Source: Cinnamomum chago
Taxonomy: Eukaryota > Streptophyta > Magnoliopsida > Laurales > Lauraceae
Direction of reading: 5' to 3'
Assembly (NCBI GenBank): GCA_038049695.1
Contig: CP142458.1
Location: 61,723,501 to 61,787,500 of the forward strand
DNA: 64,000 bases
Shown here: positions 1 to 11,400 of the stretch, one piece after another
Layout: each line of letters opens with the position of its first letter
How positions within the stretch are numbered: position 1 is the first letter of the stretch
Translations under genes and position numbers: made by a program
Notes under the pieces: generated by a model
What the model was told of the DNA's origin: nothing
The model's database searches: none
What the model saw: the letters and a program-made list of their open reading frames with translations, nothing else

Positions 1-149
1 GGGATGTAAAGGAGATGAGGCAAGCCAAGCGTATCCCATCTTGAGCTTCGCTTGAACATGAAACTAGCCACCTCGTGTTCGAGGCAAGTCTGGTTAGCCC
101 AGCTTGACCCTGGCTTTAACCATGCCGGGCTGTTTTGATGTTATAACAA
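1..149. other. Intergenic DNA at window edge
   Basis: No gene is seen. The first bases (GGGATGTAAA) and the 'aagcttg' rich text resemble the ends and body of the hAT-like element in the receptor-kinase intron at 2931-3342, so this may be the tail of a related element cut by the window edge. Confidence 0.25.
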
Positions 150-1135
150 TGTCCAGCTATTCTCATGGAATTTTTGCCAAGTACCTTTCACACAACTGCT
201 AAAATAAATAATTCACTTCACTCTTTTATTTGTATATGCAGATACTAGAGTTAGCTCCAATGTAAATTTTAATTCATGGAATTTTTGCCAAGTACCTTTC
301 ACCCAACTGCTAAAATAAATAATTGACCTCACTCTTTTATTTGTATATGCTGATACTAGAGTTAGCTCCAATGTAAATTTTAATTCATGTACCAAAAATG
401 ACAATTCCTTCAAAGATAGCTGCATAAGCTTACATGGCAATCCGAAGAGTGTCTAAGAATATCTCAAACCAAGGAAATATAAGTGTTCCATTAATTTTGT
501 TTTCTTTTGTGTTTTTTTGTGCCCCTCCTGAATTTAAGAATAGATAGAACTATAACATGGAGCAGTACCAAGCCCTCACCAATTATAAGTAACTAGAACA
601 TGTTTCTATCAAACTCCTTCCACCTTGAAGTCGGAACGTCAGTTTGAATCAGAAATCATAAAAATCACATAAATAATGAATGACTAAATTTTCAATTGAA
701 CTAGTCCTCGAAATGAATGACTCTGTAGATAGTAGAAAGATTGGTACCTCCATATGTGTGGCCTCTGTTGATACCATGGTTGAAATGATATCACTGTAGC
801 AGGACCAGATACTCTGCCATGCAATTAAGAACCAACTTGTGTAAATAAGGACTACTATTAACAGTCAGTAGTGCTGGTGGAATGCTACATTGTTTTCAAT
901 GGATTTAATTGATGGATTCTTCTATAGTCATAATTAATTTCTTCTTTAGTACATGTATGTGCTCGTGTTATACTGGTTTTATGCATATTTATATAGATTT
1001 TGCCACTTGGTTCTATGATACTAGATTTGCCGCAATGTCGATTTTCATTGTTGCAACTCAGCCTGCAAGTTAAAAACATCAACAAAATTTTTTTGGAATA
1101 TGACTATCAACACTCCGAAGAGTATATCAAAGGTT
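150..1135. repeat. Segmental duplication copy A (3' flank of receptor kinase)
   Basis: This roughly 1-kb stretch lies just downstream of the minus-strand receptor kinase and is repeated at about 22918-24540. Shared landmarks in the same order are the 'cctttcacccaac' and 'tactagagttagctcc' blocks, a T-rich run, 'aatagatagaact', the '(g)aaatgaatgactctgtag' block, the 'gtgctggtgg' block and 'ggaatatgact'. This copy lacks the two transposons found in copy B and so acts as the empty-site reference. No coding potential was recognised. Confidence 0.8.
163..384. repeat. Tandem duplication, 2 x 111 bp
   Basis: Two direct copies of a 111-bp unit, 163-273 and 274-384, differ at only a handful of positions. 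Each starts TCATGGAATTTTTGCC and runs to 'tgtaaattttaat'. Copy B of the larger duplication has a single such unit, so the doubling occurred at this locus after the larger duplication. Confidence 0.9.
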
Positions 1136-1823
1136 GTAGTGCTTTTATTATTTAAGATAAGGTGATGTAGGTGCTTTTTTAAAATAAAAAAAAATTGTTT
1201 TGGGTTTCCTTTTGTAGGAGAATTTTGTAATTGGGTCATTTATCTGTTGCTAGTGAGTGGTGTTTGTGCCAGAATTGGATTTACAACAGTTTGAAGAAAT
1301 AAAGTTAAAAGACTCCATCTTTGTGACACTACAAAACTCTAATTGGAGCAGACAATGACAACCAACTGAGATTTCGTTTTCAGAGAGAGCTTGAAAGACT
1401 ATATCTTGTTTGAGCATTTTGAGAAGAGTGAGGAAAGAGATGTAGAACTGCTCAAATGAATCAAGCTCCTGAGAATATCCTCTACAATCATTCCAGTTTC
1501 ACCACCAGATATACTCAAGCAATGAAGCTTTTCTTTTCTCTTTTTTTTTTTTCTTTTTAATTAATGTGGTGTAGAGAGAGAATGTCGGCCATTCAGGCCC
1601 CACAGAGCTGTGTAGAGAAATTTTGATGCAGGACATTTACTCTCTTTTACAATAAGTTAACAGATAACTATGATTGGAATAACATTTTGTCCAATTATAA
1701 AATACGATGAAACTTATTTTGAGCAGTTTGGATTTCAAAGGTGGACACCACCCATGGATTTCTAGTGTTGGGCTCAAAGAATTCTTCTGGTTTAGATATG
1801 AGAGGATCCAAACTACACAAGGA

Positions 1824-1882
<59 letters not shown>

Positions 1883-2070
1883 CTTCATTCCTAGATGACA
1901 AAGCAAATACATGGAAAGCAAGCAACAGTAGATTAAAAAAAAAAAGGAGAAAAAAACTCACTCCTAAAGATGACACTTTCTACACTCTCATCATGGAAGC
2001 CAACAAAACCTCAATATAACAAAGAGAAGAAGAAAAGCATTCACAATGAGAGTCTATTATGTGAAACTTA
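1136..2070. other. Receptor-kinase downstream flank without recognised gene
   Basis: AT-rich sequence between the duplicated block and the stop codon of the receptor kinase. It probably holds the 3' UTR and terminator of that minus-strand gene, but no polyadenylation signal stands out. It contains a compound microsatellite at 1824-1880. Confidence 0.5.
1824..1880. repeat. Compound microsatellite (TA)n(GA)n
   Basis: An uninterrupted run of about 11 TA units is followed by about 17 GA units. A similar TA/GA compound repeat occurs at 37789-37820. Confidence 0.95.
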
Positions 2071-5000
2071 CTACTTTTCAGCACTGAGATAAAAGTCCCT
2101 AACTTTATGCAGTTCAATGACAACATCTTTCATCTCCATTCGCTCTCTTGGGGAATCATTGGAACAAGATACACCTATTTTCATCAATGAAACTAGGGTT
2201 TCATGCATTATGCTTCTGGGTTTGTTGTGAATCTCACTCTGTCTAATGACTTCATTTTCATGTGAGAGCAAATGACGATCTATAATTTCCATCACGCGTT
2301 CAGGCAAGGCCATCTTAGCAAATTGATGAAGATTGAGATTGTTTTCAAACATATCATCAGAAGGTCTTTTTCCGGTGAGCATTTCCAATAAAAGGATCCC
2401 ATAGCTGTACACATCCCCATATGTAGATGGATTAGCACCCATGCCATACTCTGCAATTCATATATGTTATGTTTTCAGTAAGCAAGAAGTGAAACTTTTA
2501 CTAGCTCAAATAAACTAATGATCAAGACTTTCATATTTTTTGTTTATTCATTCAAATAAAACAAGGGGATTTGACATATGAATGACCCTTAAACAGTGTT
2601 GTCCCAAGTTTATGACCGAAAGTAAGCTAATTTCACTAGAGTCCCTTGACTCTGGTCTCCCCTTTTTTTTTTTTTTACTTTTTTGCCTTGGATCCCATGA
2701 TATCATGGGATCCAAGGTCAAACGACTATGGTGACATTTAGTGACTTTTAGTCATGAATTTGGAAATTGAGTATCTAAAGGGCATTGAATTATCAAATCC
2801 CCATAAAACAATAACTAGCATTACTATGAAAAGTATTTCACCCTTGCTTATAGATACATGATATGAGTATTTATGTCACCAATGATATAAAATGCTCTTG
2901 GGACATAAGATTATAGCTCTCATGTATAAGCAAAGATGTCAACTGAGTTGAGCTTGCGTTCTCTTGATTAGCTCACAAGCTAAGCTTGCGCTAACACCTG
3001 CTTTGCTTGGCTGCTCAAGCTCAATTCAGCTTGTTTGAATTTGAATTATATATGTTTTATTTAATGATTCACATTATCATATGTATGATTCAATATATTC
3101 ATATATGTAAATAATATATTAGTGGTATTCACATATGATACAAACATACTTATAACCTTACATTTTACTTTTATGTATTGTGAACGCAAATAGGAAAATA
3201 AAGAAAGAAATCACGCCAAAATCAAGGTTAACTTACCATGGCTTTGTTATGGTTGAGCTTGAACTTGAGTTGGGCATGTCAAGCTTGATTGGAGCTAGAG
3301 ATTGAGCTTGGTCAACTTGTCTCAACTCAATTTACATCCCTATGTAGAAGACCCTAACAATTGATCTTATGAACTATCTTGCGCTAGCCTCATATTAGAA
3401 ATTAAGGCCATCAAACCCATAAGTCTATGTTAGGGCTTGACCACTACTAAGCTTAATAATCCATCCTCCATCCATCTATTGCTATCTCACTAGGATGCCT
3501 TCTTAAATGATGATATGTACAAGTATCAACATACTTGCTATAAAGAAACTTTTTGAACTTGTATCACTTGAGGCTGGGACTCACCAAATTGGTGAAGCTT
3601 CCAATTAGGATGTGGCACACTACCCTTCTTGTATATTTTTAACAGGTTATTTTCTTCAAAGTACATATTAACTAACGTGCCCCATATATTTTGTGGGACA
3701 CAAGCTCACAAAAAGCAGAGGCTTCTTTTATTGTCCTAAAGCTTGAGGGTAGGATAGGGCCGATTTTAAAAAACCCACGACCTAGAGGGCGGGCCTTTTG
3801 TCGATTAATATATAATATATATACTATATAAATAAATGTGTGTAGATATGTATTCCATTCAATCCGAAAACAGACCCATGTCAAAATGAATTACTATGTA
3901 TACAAATTCTACCCAAATATTTACTTCCTATGTTTTTCAATTATATGCAAACAAATCAGCCCATCAGAGTAAATTAATTCGTAGTATTCCAATTTCGTGC
4001 AAATGAACAAGCGAATTCCATCAATGAATTCCTACATTTCCAATTCCATTCATAGAGATAAGTCTATTTGATAATAAATTCCTATTTATTCCAATTTTAT
4101 TGGAAACAAATAGGTCTATTTGACATTGAGTTCTCATGAATCCAGTTCCATACAAACAAATGATCCTTCTAGTGTTGTGCCACAAATGAGCCCATCTAAA
4201 TGCATAGATAAAAAGGGGAAAGCAAAATTGTTGCAAACCTATCGTGAGAGACGAAGGAGCTCTCTACACCGGTGCCAAAGAGAGGTGAATCTTTTACATA
4301 TATATAAATGAGTGTTACATGTGTAAAATTTACATATGTAAATGCATTTTATACCATGTCATTTTTTTTTCTTTCTAGTGGCATCCTGATCATAAACTAT
4401 CGTTCAAATACTCATGTACCCAAATGGCTGAGCTACAATATTCACATACTCTGCACAAGCTTGGAATTAAAGCTCAACTTCAGCTTATTTGCAAAAATAC
4501 GTGTATGCCTTTGTGCTAAAGATGTTAGGCCAGGTAGAACCAAGAGGTTGCAGACCTCTGCAAAGTCCATTTAAATATTGGCCAAGAAAAATGGCTCAAG
4601 TTAATCACATGGGCCTTGAGGCCCACTTAAAACCAGGTCTGTCTAACTTGAATGTAATTTCTAATTTATTGAATTATGGTTTTGTTGAGGTCCGTTTGTT
4701 ATATTTAAGGAACTAAAAGAATAAAAGGACTATGCAAAAGAGCCAAAGACTAAAAGAACAGGTTAAAGGATAAAAATGTTACCTGGAGCAACATATCCAA
4801 TAGATCCCCTTATAGCAAGCGAATTGGTTTGAGTCCGAGAATCATTGATATCATCTGAAAGTATCCTTGCTAAGCCAAAATCACCAACGCGCGCTACCAT
4901 GTCATCATCAAGAAGTACATTGCTTGGTTTGAGGTCACAATGAAGAATTGTTATCGGACAATGATGATGAAGATAATCCAATGCACAAGCTACATCAATG

Positions 5001-7705
5001 GCTACATTTAGCCTCTGAATAAGGCTTACAAATCTCAATTGGTGGTATTCATTTGCATTTTGATGCAGCCAATTGTCTAAACTCCCATTAGACATGTATT
5101 CAAGAATTAATGCCTTGAAATCATTGCCAGAAAAATCCATGCTTGAGCAGACAGTTAAGACTTTGACAATATTCTGGTGACAAATGCTACTCAAAGCTCT
5201 ACATTCTGCTGTAAAGCTCTTAGAAGCTCTTCTTTGTTGTAAATTAAGAATCTTTATTGCAACAATAATCCTCTCCATGCAATCTATAATTCCCCTATAC
5301 ACAGAACTATAACTTCCCTCACCAATCAAATTGGACGATGAGAACCCATCGGTCGCTTTAAAAAGCTCTCCGTAAGTTACTTGCAAGTAACTCTTTCTCA
5401 TGGAAGACCTAGAAGCAAGTTTCTCCCTCAACTTCTTTGATGGGATTGCAAGGAAGCATACTAGTGTAAATGAAAAGAGGATAGCAGCAGCAACAATTAT
5501 GATAATTACTCTTCGTGAACAAGGCCTATGTTGCTTCTTGAAATCCGGTTTGGGGCATTTAGGCAATTGTAATTTGGGAATTCCACCACAGAGCTTGGCA
5601 TTTCCAAGGATTGATATTGCAGATGAATTTTGGAAAATTCCATGTTCTGGCACTTCACCCTCCAAATTATTGAAGGACAAATTTAAATATTGTAGAGAAA
5701 GAAGTCGGACCAAGTTGCTAGGGATATGCCCAGTTAACTTATTGTGTGAAAGATCAAGCGCTTGTAGAGCTATTAAAGCATTTAAGGAAGGAGGAATTTC
5801 CCCTGACAACCTATTATTAGAAATGTTCAGCCAGACAAGATTTTTAGATTGACCGATATCCAATGGTAAGGTGCCAGTCAAATGATTCATGCCTATATTA
5901 ATCTCCAACAGGGTGGGAATATCTAGAATTTGATTTGGTATTGTCCCACTGAGGTTGTTGTCATTTAGATATAAGTGTTCTAGATGCTGACAGTTTCCAA
6001 AACTCAAAGGAATTCTTCCCTGTAGATCATTTCCGCCTAAATCAAGTATGGATAATTGAGTGAGATTTCCAACGGAAATTGGGATTTTCCCTGAAAGTTT
6101 GTTTCCATTCATAGAAATCCCTTGCAACCTTTTAAGCGTCGTAAGATGGATGGGAATAGTACCCGTGAAAAGGTTTTGCCCCAAGTTCAGTAGAATCAAG
6201 TTGGCGAGGTTTTCAAGTCCTCTTGGGATGGCTCCGAAAAACTGGTTTCTATATAACAATAACCCTGTTAGCTGGGTCGAGAGATTAGCTATTGAGTTGG
6301 GCAGTATACCACTGAATTGATTAGAGGATAGATATATATATTTTAAGCCACTGCAATTGGTTAAAGAAGTGATGAAAGTGAATTCTTCATTATTCTCATT
6401 GACGAGTTGGTTTTCAAATGCGCTAAGCCATACAAGGCCCTTTAGCCTTCCCAGATTCATTGGCAGGGACCCACTAAAGTAGTTATCACCGAGCGCGAGA
6501 AGGAGAAACCTTGAAGCATTGCCCAATGAAACTGGTATGAGTCCCGTGAATCTATTGCCTCCAACATAAAGATCTTCAAGATTTGGAAAAATGAGGCCCA
6601 ACTCAGGTGGAAGGCTCCCATTTAGACGGTTTGATCCGACATCAAGGATACGAATCAATGAGAGATTATAAAGAGAGGAAGGAATCGTACCTGAAAGCTT
6701 ATTTGCGGCAATCATAAGATTTTTTAGGTTCACCAATCGGCCTAGGTCTTTCGGAATTCTTCCATCCAAACTATTATCACTCAGAAAGAGATATGTAAGC
6801 AATGAAAGGTTCCCAAGCGGTGGAGGGATGTGGCCAATGAGGTTGTTTCTCCCAAGACTAATATAATCGAGCTTTGAAAGAGAGCCAATATCTGACGGGA
6901 TTTTGCCAACAAGCTTATTATTATACAAGTTTAGGACTCTGAGTTGCAAACACCGGGTCAAATTTTGGGGAATCTCCCCATCGAAAGAGTTGTCGCCGAG
7001 ATAAAGATATTGTAGTTTTGCCAGTCGGCCTACTTCTTGAAGAATGATTCCATCCAAACTATTGTCATATAGATAGAGATCTGTTAGCGATGAAAGGTTC
7101 CCAAGCGATGGAGGGATGTGGCCTATGAAGTTGTTTTTGGAAAGACTCAGCCAATACAACTTTGACAGAGAGCCAATATCCAACGGAATATTACCAACAA
7201 GCTTATTACCACGCAAGCTTAGGAATCCAAGTTGTAAACACCGAGTCAGATTATTTGGTATCTCTCCAATCAAAGAATTATTGAGAAGCGAGAGATACCG
7301 AAGCCTAAAGAGACGACCTATTTCTTGTGGAATGTGTCCTTCCAATGTGTTATTGTAAAGTGCAATAGTCCTGAGGAAGGAGAGGTTACCAATGTGGGGT
7401 GATAAGGAGCCCCCCAAGCTTTGATAAGAGAGGTTCAGGGCCATGACCCTTTGAGGATGTTGTCTGCTACAAGTGACTCCATCCCACATGCAGAAATGGA
7501 AAGAATTGTTCCAAGAGCTCAAGACTCCGTTGGGATCATAAGATATCCCATCTTTGAAGGCGAGCAGCGAGAGATGATCACTCTCGTTTTTTAAGAGAGT
7601 CATAGATTCTGCAAAGCATATAAGGTTGATGGAGGTAAGGAGGACCAACAACCAAACCAAAATCACACAATTATCACTCATGGGTATGGGTGGCAGCAGC
7701 TTCAT
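2071..7705 (-). CDS. LRR receptor-like kinase, subfamily XII type (non-RD), two exons
   Basis: Plasma-membrane pattern-recognition type receptor kinase (EFR/Xa21-like class). Exon 1 is 7705-4783 and exon 2 is 2450-2071. The donor after CCAG is GTAACA, the acceptor is ATTGCAG, and the intron is 2332 bp. The junction restores the APEYG motif in frame, giving 1100 aa. In order: signal peptide (about 1-34, ending near CFAES), LRR N-terminal cap with CMWDGVTC, 25 LRRs (about 86-687), a transmembrane helix (about 733-754), and the kinase from about 794. The kinase shows GEGSYSSVY, VAIK (Lys 818), HCDLKPSN (Asp 924; Cys before it makes it non-RD), DFG (Asp 942) and APE. An upstream in-frame ATG at 7861 would add 52 residues, but the signal peptide favours 7705. 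LRRs 3-6 and 7-10 are a tandem duplication, which raises the count above what I expect for this subfamily (about 20-21). It looks intact. The ligand is unknown. Family members typically sense microbial peptides or proteins. Confidence 0.93.
2565..2802. mobile_element. Mutator-like MITE in intron, 238 bp
   Basis: Terminal inverted repeats start GGGGATTTGA and continue imperfectly for roughly 95 bp. The element is flanked by a perfect 9-bp target-site duplication ATAAAACAA (2556-2564 and 2803-2811), the size typical of Mutator-like elements. Its centre is a perfect 32-bp palindrome at 2686-2717. It has no coding capacity. Confidence 0.85.
2931..3342. mobile_element. hAT-like non-autonomous element in intron, 412 bp
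   Basis: The ends CAAAGATGTCAACTGAGTTG and TCAACTCAATTTACATCCCTA form an imperfect inverted repeat. The flanks TGTATAAG (2923-2930) and TGTAGAAG (3343-3350) are an 8-bp target-site duplication with one mismatch, as expected for hAT. The body is rich in 'caagct/agcttg' text. It has no ORF. Confidence 0.65.
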
Positions 7706-8039
7706 TGCAGTTACTAGGAGGGTTATCAGACCACAGAACAAGTGAATGCAATGCTCCATTATCGGCACCATAACTCTCATATTTATTGTAGTCAGTAACG
7801 CACAATACATTGATGAAGAAAGAAAGAGAGGGACTGCTTCATCTGTTAATGTTGCTGTCATGAGACCGAGTCTTGTAAATTCATCAATTAGGCTAAATTA
7901 TTAGTTATGTAAAAATGAATGAAAGCAGGGCAGAGGCCGTTACAAGCCTATACAATTCCAAATATGAAAACCATTTAACAAATCGTCAATTCCTAACCCG
8001 AGCCCATTTAAAAGGTGGGTCAGAGCTGCTGACCTGTCT

Positions 8040-8420
8040 TAACTCAGCTTCTTGCGGTCCTTGAATGGTAGTGGCTGTTGACCTTTAAATTCAAGAGTCA
8101 ACTAACAGAGTCGTTGTCTTTCTTGAATGCTTTTAAACGACCAACTGTGGGATTTATGATGGGGTGACTTTAGGTGAATGAAGTTGCCACAAACTGGGAT
8201 CAGATTTTTATCTTTTTTTTATTAAAAGAAAAATGCCGCACAAACTAAAATAGTTTTAATAAAAAGAATGCTAAGAAAACGTGTTGAGAAATTAAGAATA
8301 TAATCCAACAAACTACAGAGATTTTGGTCCCCTGTTTTGGTCCTTCCTTTTGTTAGTGCTCCCAGAGTCCCAGGGCGTTGTTGTTTGTTTGCAAGCTTTT
8401 CAAATGTTTGTATAGCTGGT
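8040..8420. repeat. Receptor-kinase upstream flank, duplicated block 1
   Basis: About 160-560 bp upstream of the kinase's longest reading frame. It shares with 9105-9445 the blocks 'cagagtcg', 'ttcttgga/aatg', 'gtgggatttatga', 'aaaagaaaaat(g/a)cc', 'caaactacagag' and 'ttttggtcccct', in the same order. The two are diverged and differ by indels, so this is an old local duplication. Confidence 0.65.
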
Positions 8421-9104
8421 TGTATGGATTTTATAAGATTTAAGTAAATTTTGTTTTGAGAAAGTATAATGGGGCTGTCCATTATTAATCTCAGATTAAT
8501 TTTGCAACTGCAGTTGGTTTTGAGCATTTTAACATCCACCTAAAGCTATTGCCACTTTGTTGGATCTATTGTACACTTTGTTGTTGGTTTTGTTTGAGAA
8601 GTGGTGAGGTTGGTTACAATTTTTATATTTGGTAGTACTTGAAAATATTTTGATGATGAGAATGGCTCCTTATTTTAGTAAGTGGAGGCTGTTATGCCCT
8701 GACTATCCAAGATTTGAATCTTGAATATACAACGTCTTCCTGCATTTGTGCGAGATCCTTTGAAGTAAGAATTGTGATATTATTGTAAAAATTTTCCAAG
8801 ACATCGATTACATACTTATATGATCTTTTTTTTCAAGCTAGAAATAGGACCTAACTAAATCCGGTGCTTTAATGCGATTCTCATTTGAAAGGAAAAGATT
8901 TTACTAGAAGTCCTCCTTACAAGAAGCCATCGCCGACCCTACCCATTTGTGACAAGGCAATTGTCCTCCTCAGATGCCGTGGTTCTCACGTCTTCATTAA
9001 TGAATGTGAAGTAATTGTCAAAAGCACTGACGCGTAATTAACATGTGGTTTACAAAGGGCTAAAAGTATTTAGCGTCCTAGAACTACCATGGCTATATAT
9101 AGAC
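8421..9104. other. Intergenic DNA between duplicated upstream blocks
   Basis: AT-rich spacer with no recognised gene or transposon end. Confidence 0.5.
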
Positions 9105-9445
9105 CTTAAAATTCAGTCAACAAAATAAAGCAGAGTCGTGTCACACAGATGAGAAGATATCCTCTCATCACATTTGTTGTTCTCTTTCTTGGATGTTTTT
9201 GGACAATAAACCGTGGAATTTATGAGTAGGGGACTTTTCGTAGCTCACAAACACCAACAAGTTATTAACACATGTTCACGGTGGGATAAAATTTTCTTCT
9301 TTTTCGTCTAAAAGAAAAATACCATATAATTAAAATAACTTAAAAATGAAAGAATACTAAAAAATATATGTTGAAAAATTAAAAAAATAGAATTCTACAA
9401 ACTACAGAGTTTTTGGTCCCCTATTTTGGGCCATGAGTTAGTCCA
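9105..9445. repeat. Receptor-kinase upstream flank, duplicated block 2
   Basis: Diverged direct copy of 8040-8420, offset by about 1.03-1.06 kb. The region may contain promoter-distal sequence of the receptor kinase or of a lost duplicate. No second kinase reading frame was found beside it. Confidence 0.65.
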
Positions 9446-9714
9446 TTATTTAAGTGCTCCCTCATACCTGGCTGTTACTTGTTGTCAAGATTTTCCAATC
9501 TTTTTTATAGCTCATTGTTTCATTGTGTTGCACCGATGTCGGTTTTCATCTTGGCCTTTTTTTTTTTTTTTTTTTTAATACAACCTCCTGCAGCGTACTG
9601 AGGAAAAAAAAAGGAAAGAAAATTTAGAAAAATAATGTGTTAATACCATATTAAAATAGCATTCTCTCATTCTCTCATTTTCTTATTATATTTTCAATTG
9701 ATCGTGATCTTAAT

Positions 9715-10075
9715 TGGAAATCCAAATGGGCTTCAAGCGGAATGTAAAGGCACTAGTAAATTTTAATATAGGTTGAGTTGAGTTGACTCGTGTTAATTGT
9801 TTAGATACTATAGAGTAAATGTTGTAGAAAATGAAACTCATTTTGGTGTAAGAACAAATCATAAAAATAGTGTCAACTATTTTATAGATTTTCTCTATTT
9901 CATGCAATACCATTCATACGTTTTCTGATCATGTTGCGATTCTCTGATTTCTCAATATCTAAAAATATCTCAGTAACATTGGGAGAATATTTTTTAAGCA
10001 ATTATTTGCAAAAAACCAATACAAGATTTATAGATGGACACTGGGGACAACTTTTCCCACTGAGGATTGAGGAAG
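9715..10075. repeat. Dispersed repeat R1, copy 1
   Basis: Member of an unnamed repeat also seen at about 24570-25000 and 27650-27905. Shared blocks in order are 'aaatttt(a/g)atataggttga', 'gtgtaa..caaatcataaaa', 'gattttctctattt', 'gatttctcaatatct', 'aacattgggagaatat' and 'atggacac/tca'. There are no terminal inverted repeats or coding region, so the class is unknown. Confidence 0.7.
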
Positions 10076-10101
10076 GAAAGGATGCAATTTGTTAGTGCTT
10101 G

Positions 10102-10654
10102 CAGGGGCGGATCCAGGACTTCTAATTTGGAGGGGCTACACTTAGTGGCAAATCCAAGATTTAAAATCACTGGGGATACGATTAAGTAGTAGGGGGTCCG
10201 GGGGCAACGCCCCTGGAAATTTTTTTTGGGTTATTTATATGATTGCAAATGATTTTTTCTTCTTTTTTCTTCATGCTTGAGAAAAAACAATACACAAAAA
10301 AAGTAGTGAACCTTTTACATACACTATCAGTAACTAATACACAGAAATGTGCATTCAAATACAAGTAGTTTACAGATTTCCACTGCATTACAAATCATGC
10401 CTAGCAAGGACAAATAGTGTGCAGATTTACCCCAAACCTTTTATATGGAACAAATATAATATAATAATTTCAAGCAATAAAACAAGACATATTTATTTAT
10501 CACAACTGTTCTCTACGAGTTTTCATTGGAGAGCCTGGTTCAATGTCACTGGCGGCCTAATTGATTTGGGCCTAACTTAGTATACATAATTTTTTTTCCC
10601 AAAAAGTCACTTGGGGCCCAGCCCCCCAGTGACTATGAACTGCATCCGCCTCTG
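10102..10654. mobile_element. hAT-like non-autonomous element, ~553 bp
   Basis: The left end CAGGGGCGGATCCAGG and the right end, read inverted, CAGAGGCGGATGCAG are terminal inverted repeats of the 'GGGGCGGA' hAT type. The flanks GTGCTTGC and GCCCTTGC match at 6 of 8 positions, a decayed 8-bp target-site duplication, so the exact boundary is uncertain by a base. No transposase frame. Confidence 0.55.
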
Positions 10655-11209
10655 GCCCTTGCAGGAGACTGAGAACGCGGTGATGCCACAAGAAAGTGAT
10701 TAAAACAATCAAAATTGGAGAGGACAAGAATATGAAATATTTGAAGTTAATATTGGGCTACAAAAATCCATTGGGGGCCCAAAAAATTCATTGGGGGCCT
10801 TATGGAAAAAATTAGTGGGCCCCACCAAAATTAGAACTAAAGTTTAAAAATCCACTGGGGGCAGTGGTAATACACTGCATCCGCCTCTGGCTGCACTGAA
10901 GTTACATTAAAAAAATAAGAACAATGTCTCACCAAAAACTATAAAAAATAGCAACAATGTCCCACCAAAAAGTATCTATGTTCTATCTTCATAATTCATT
11001 TTCGACAAGCATCATACCAAAAGAGTGATTATTTTTATTATACTACTCATAATCAACAAAAAAATGTCTTCACAATATATCTGGACAAGTATGACAAAAG
11101 ACAAACAAAAGGTTTGTCGTAATTTACTGGGCCCCAAAACTCAAAATTTAGTTTTTTTTATTTTGGCTGAAAAATCACCCCCCCCCCCCCCCGATTTGAT
11201 GTGGAATTG
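10655..11209. other. Intergenic DNA with a second hAT-like right end
   Basis: A second copy of the right-end motif 'ctgcatccgcctctgg' occurs at 10875-10890, preceded by the repeated text 'ccattgggggcc'. This looks like the 3' part of a sister element, but its left end was not found. The remainder is AT-rich with a T-rich stretch and a C run at 11169-11182. Confidence 0.4.
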
Positions 11210-11400
11210 CATGGGAGACTCGACTCGACTCGACTCATCATGGCCAAGAGGTAGGGCCACAAAAATGCCATATGCTCCAAGTTGTCCTGAGTCTGACCTA
11301 AGTTGTCTTATGCTAGAGGGGACCAAAGTCAGACTCAATAAAACTTGAAGCTTACGACGTTTTCACGACCCAAGTTCTCACAAAGAAATGCCAGGAAGGC
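11210..11400 (-). repeat. Diverged copy of the 247-bp satellite family, inverted
   Basis: Read on the minus strand, the text around 11245-11275 gives 'gactcaggacaacttggagc', then 'atatggcatttttgtggccc'. These match the core of the satellite monomer at 15.5-17.05 kb. It begins with a short CTCGA/CTCGA tandem run at 11218-11237. No ORF is credible here. Confidence 0.55.

Larger units (their letters stand above)
2451..4782 (-). other. Single intron of the receptor kinase
   Basis: A 2332-bp intron at the position, between the VAP and EYG codons, where this subfamily usually has its only intron. GT-AG borders are read on the minus strand. It carries a Mutator-like MITE (2565-2802) and a hAT-like element (2931-3342). 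The rest (3351-4782) is AT-rich with loosely repeated 'ccaattccat' type text and no recognisable gene. Confidence 0.9.

Noticed and set aside
5400-5852. 150-codon plus-strand frame inside the receptor kinase
   Set aside because: Antisense shadow of the kinase/LRR exon; no family likeness.
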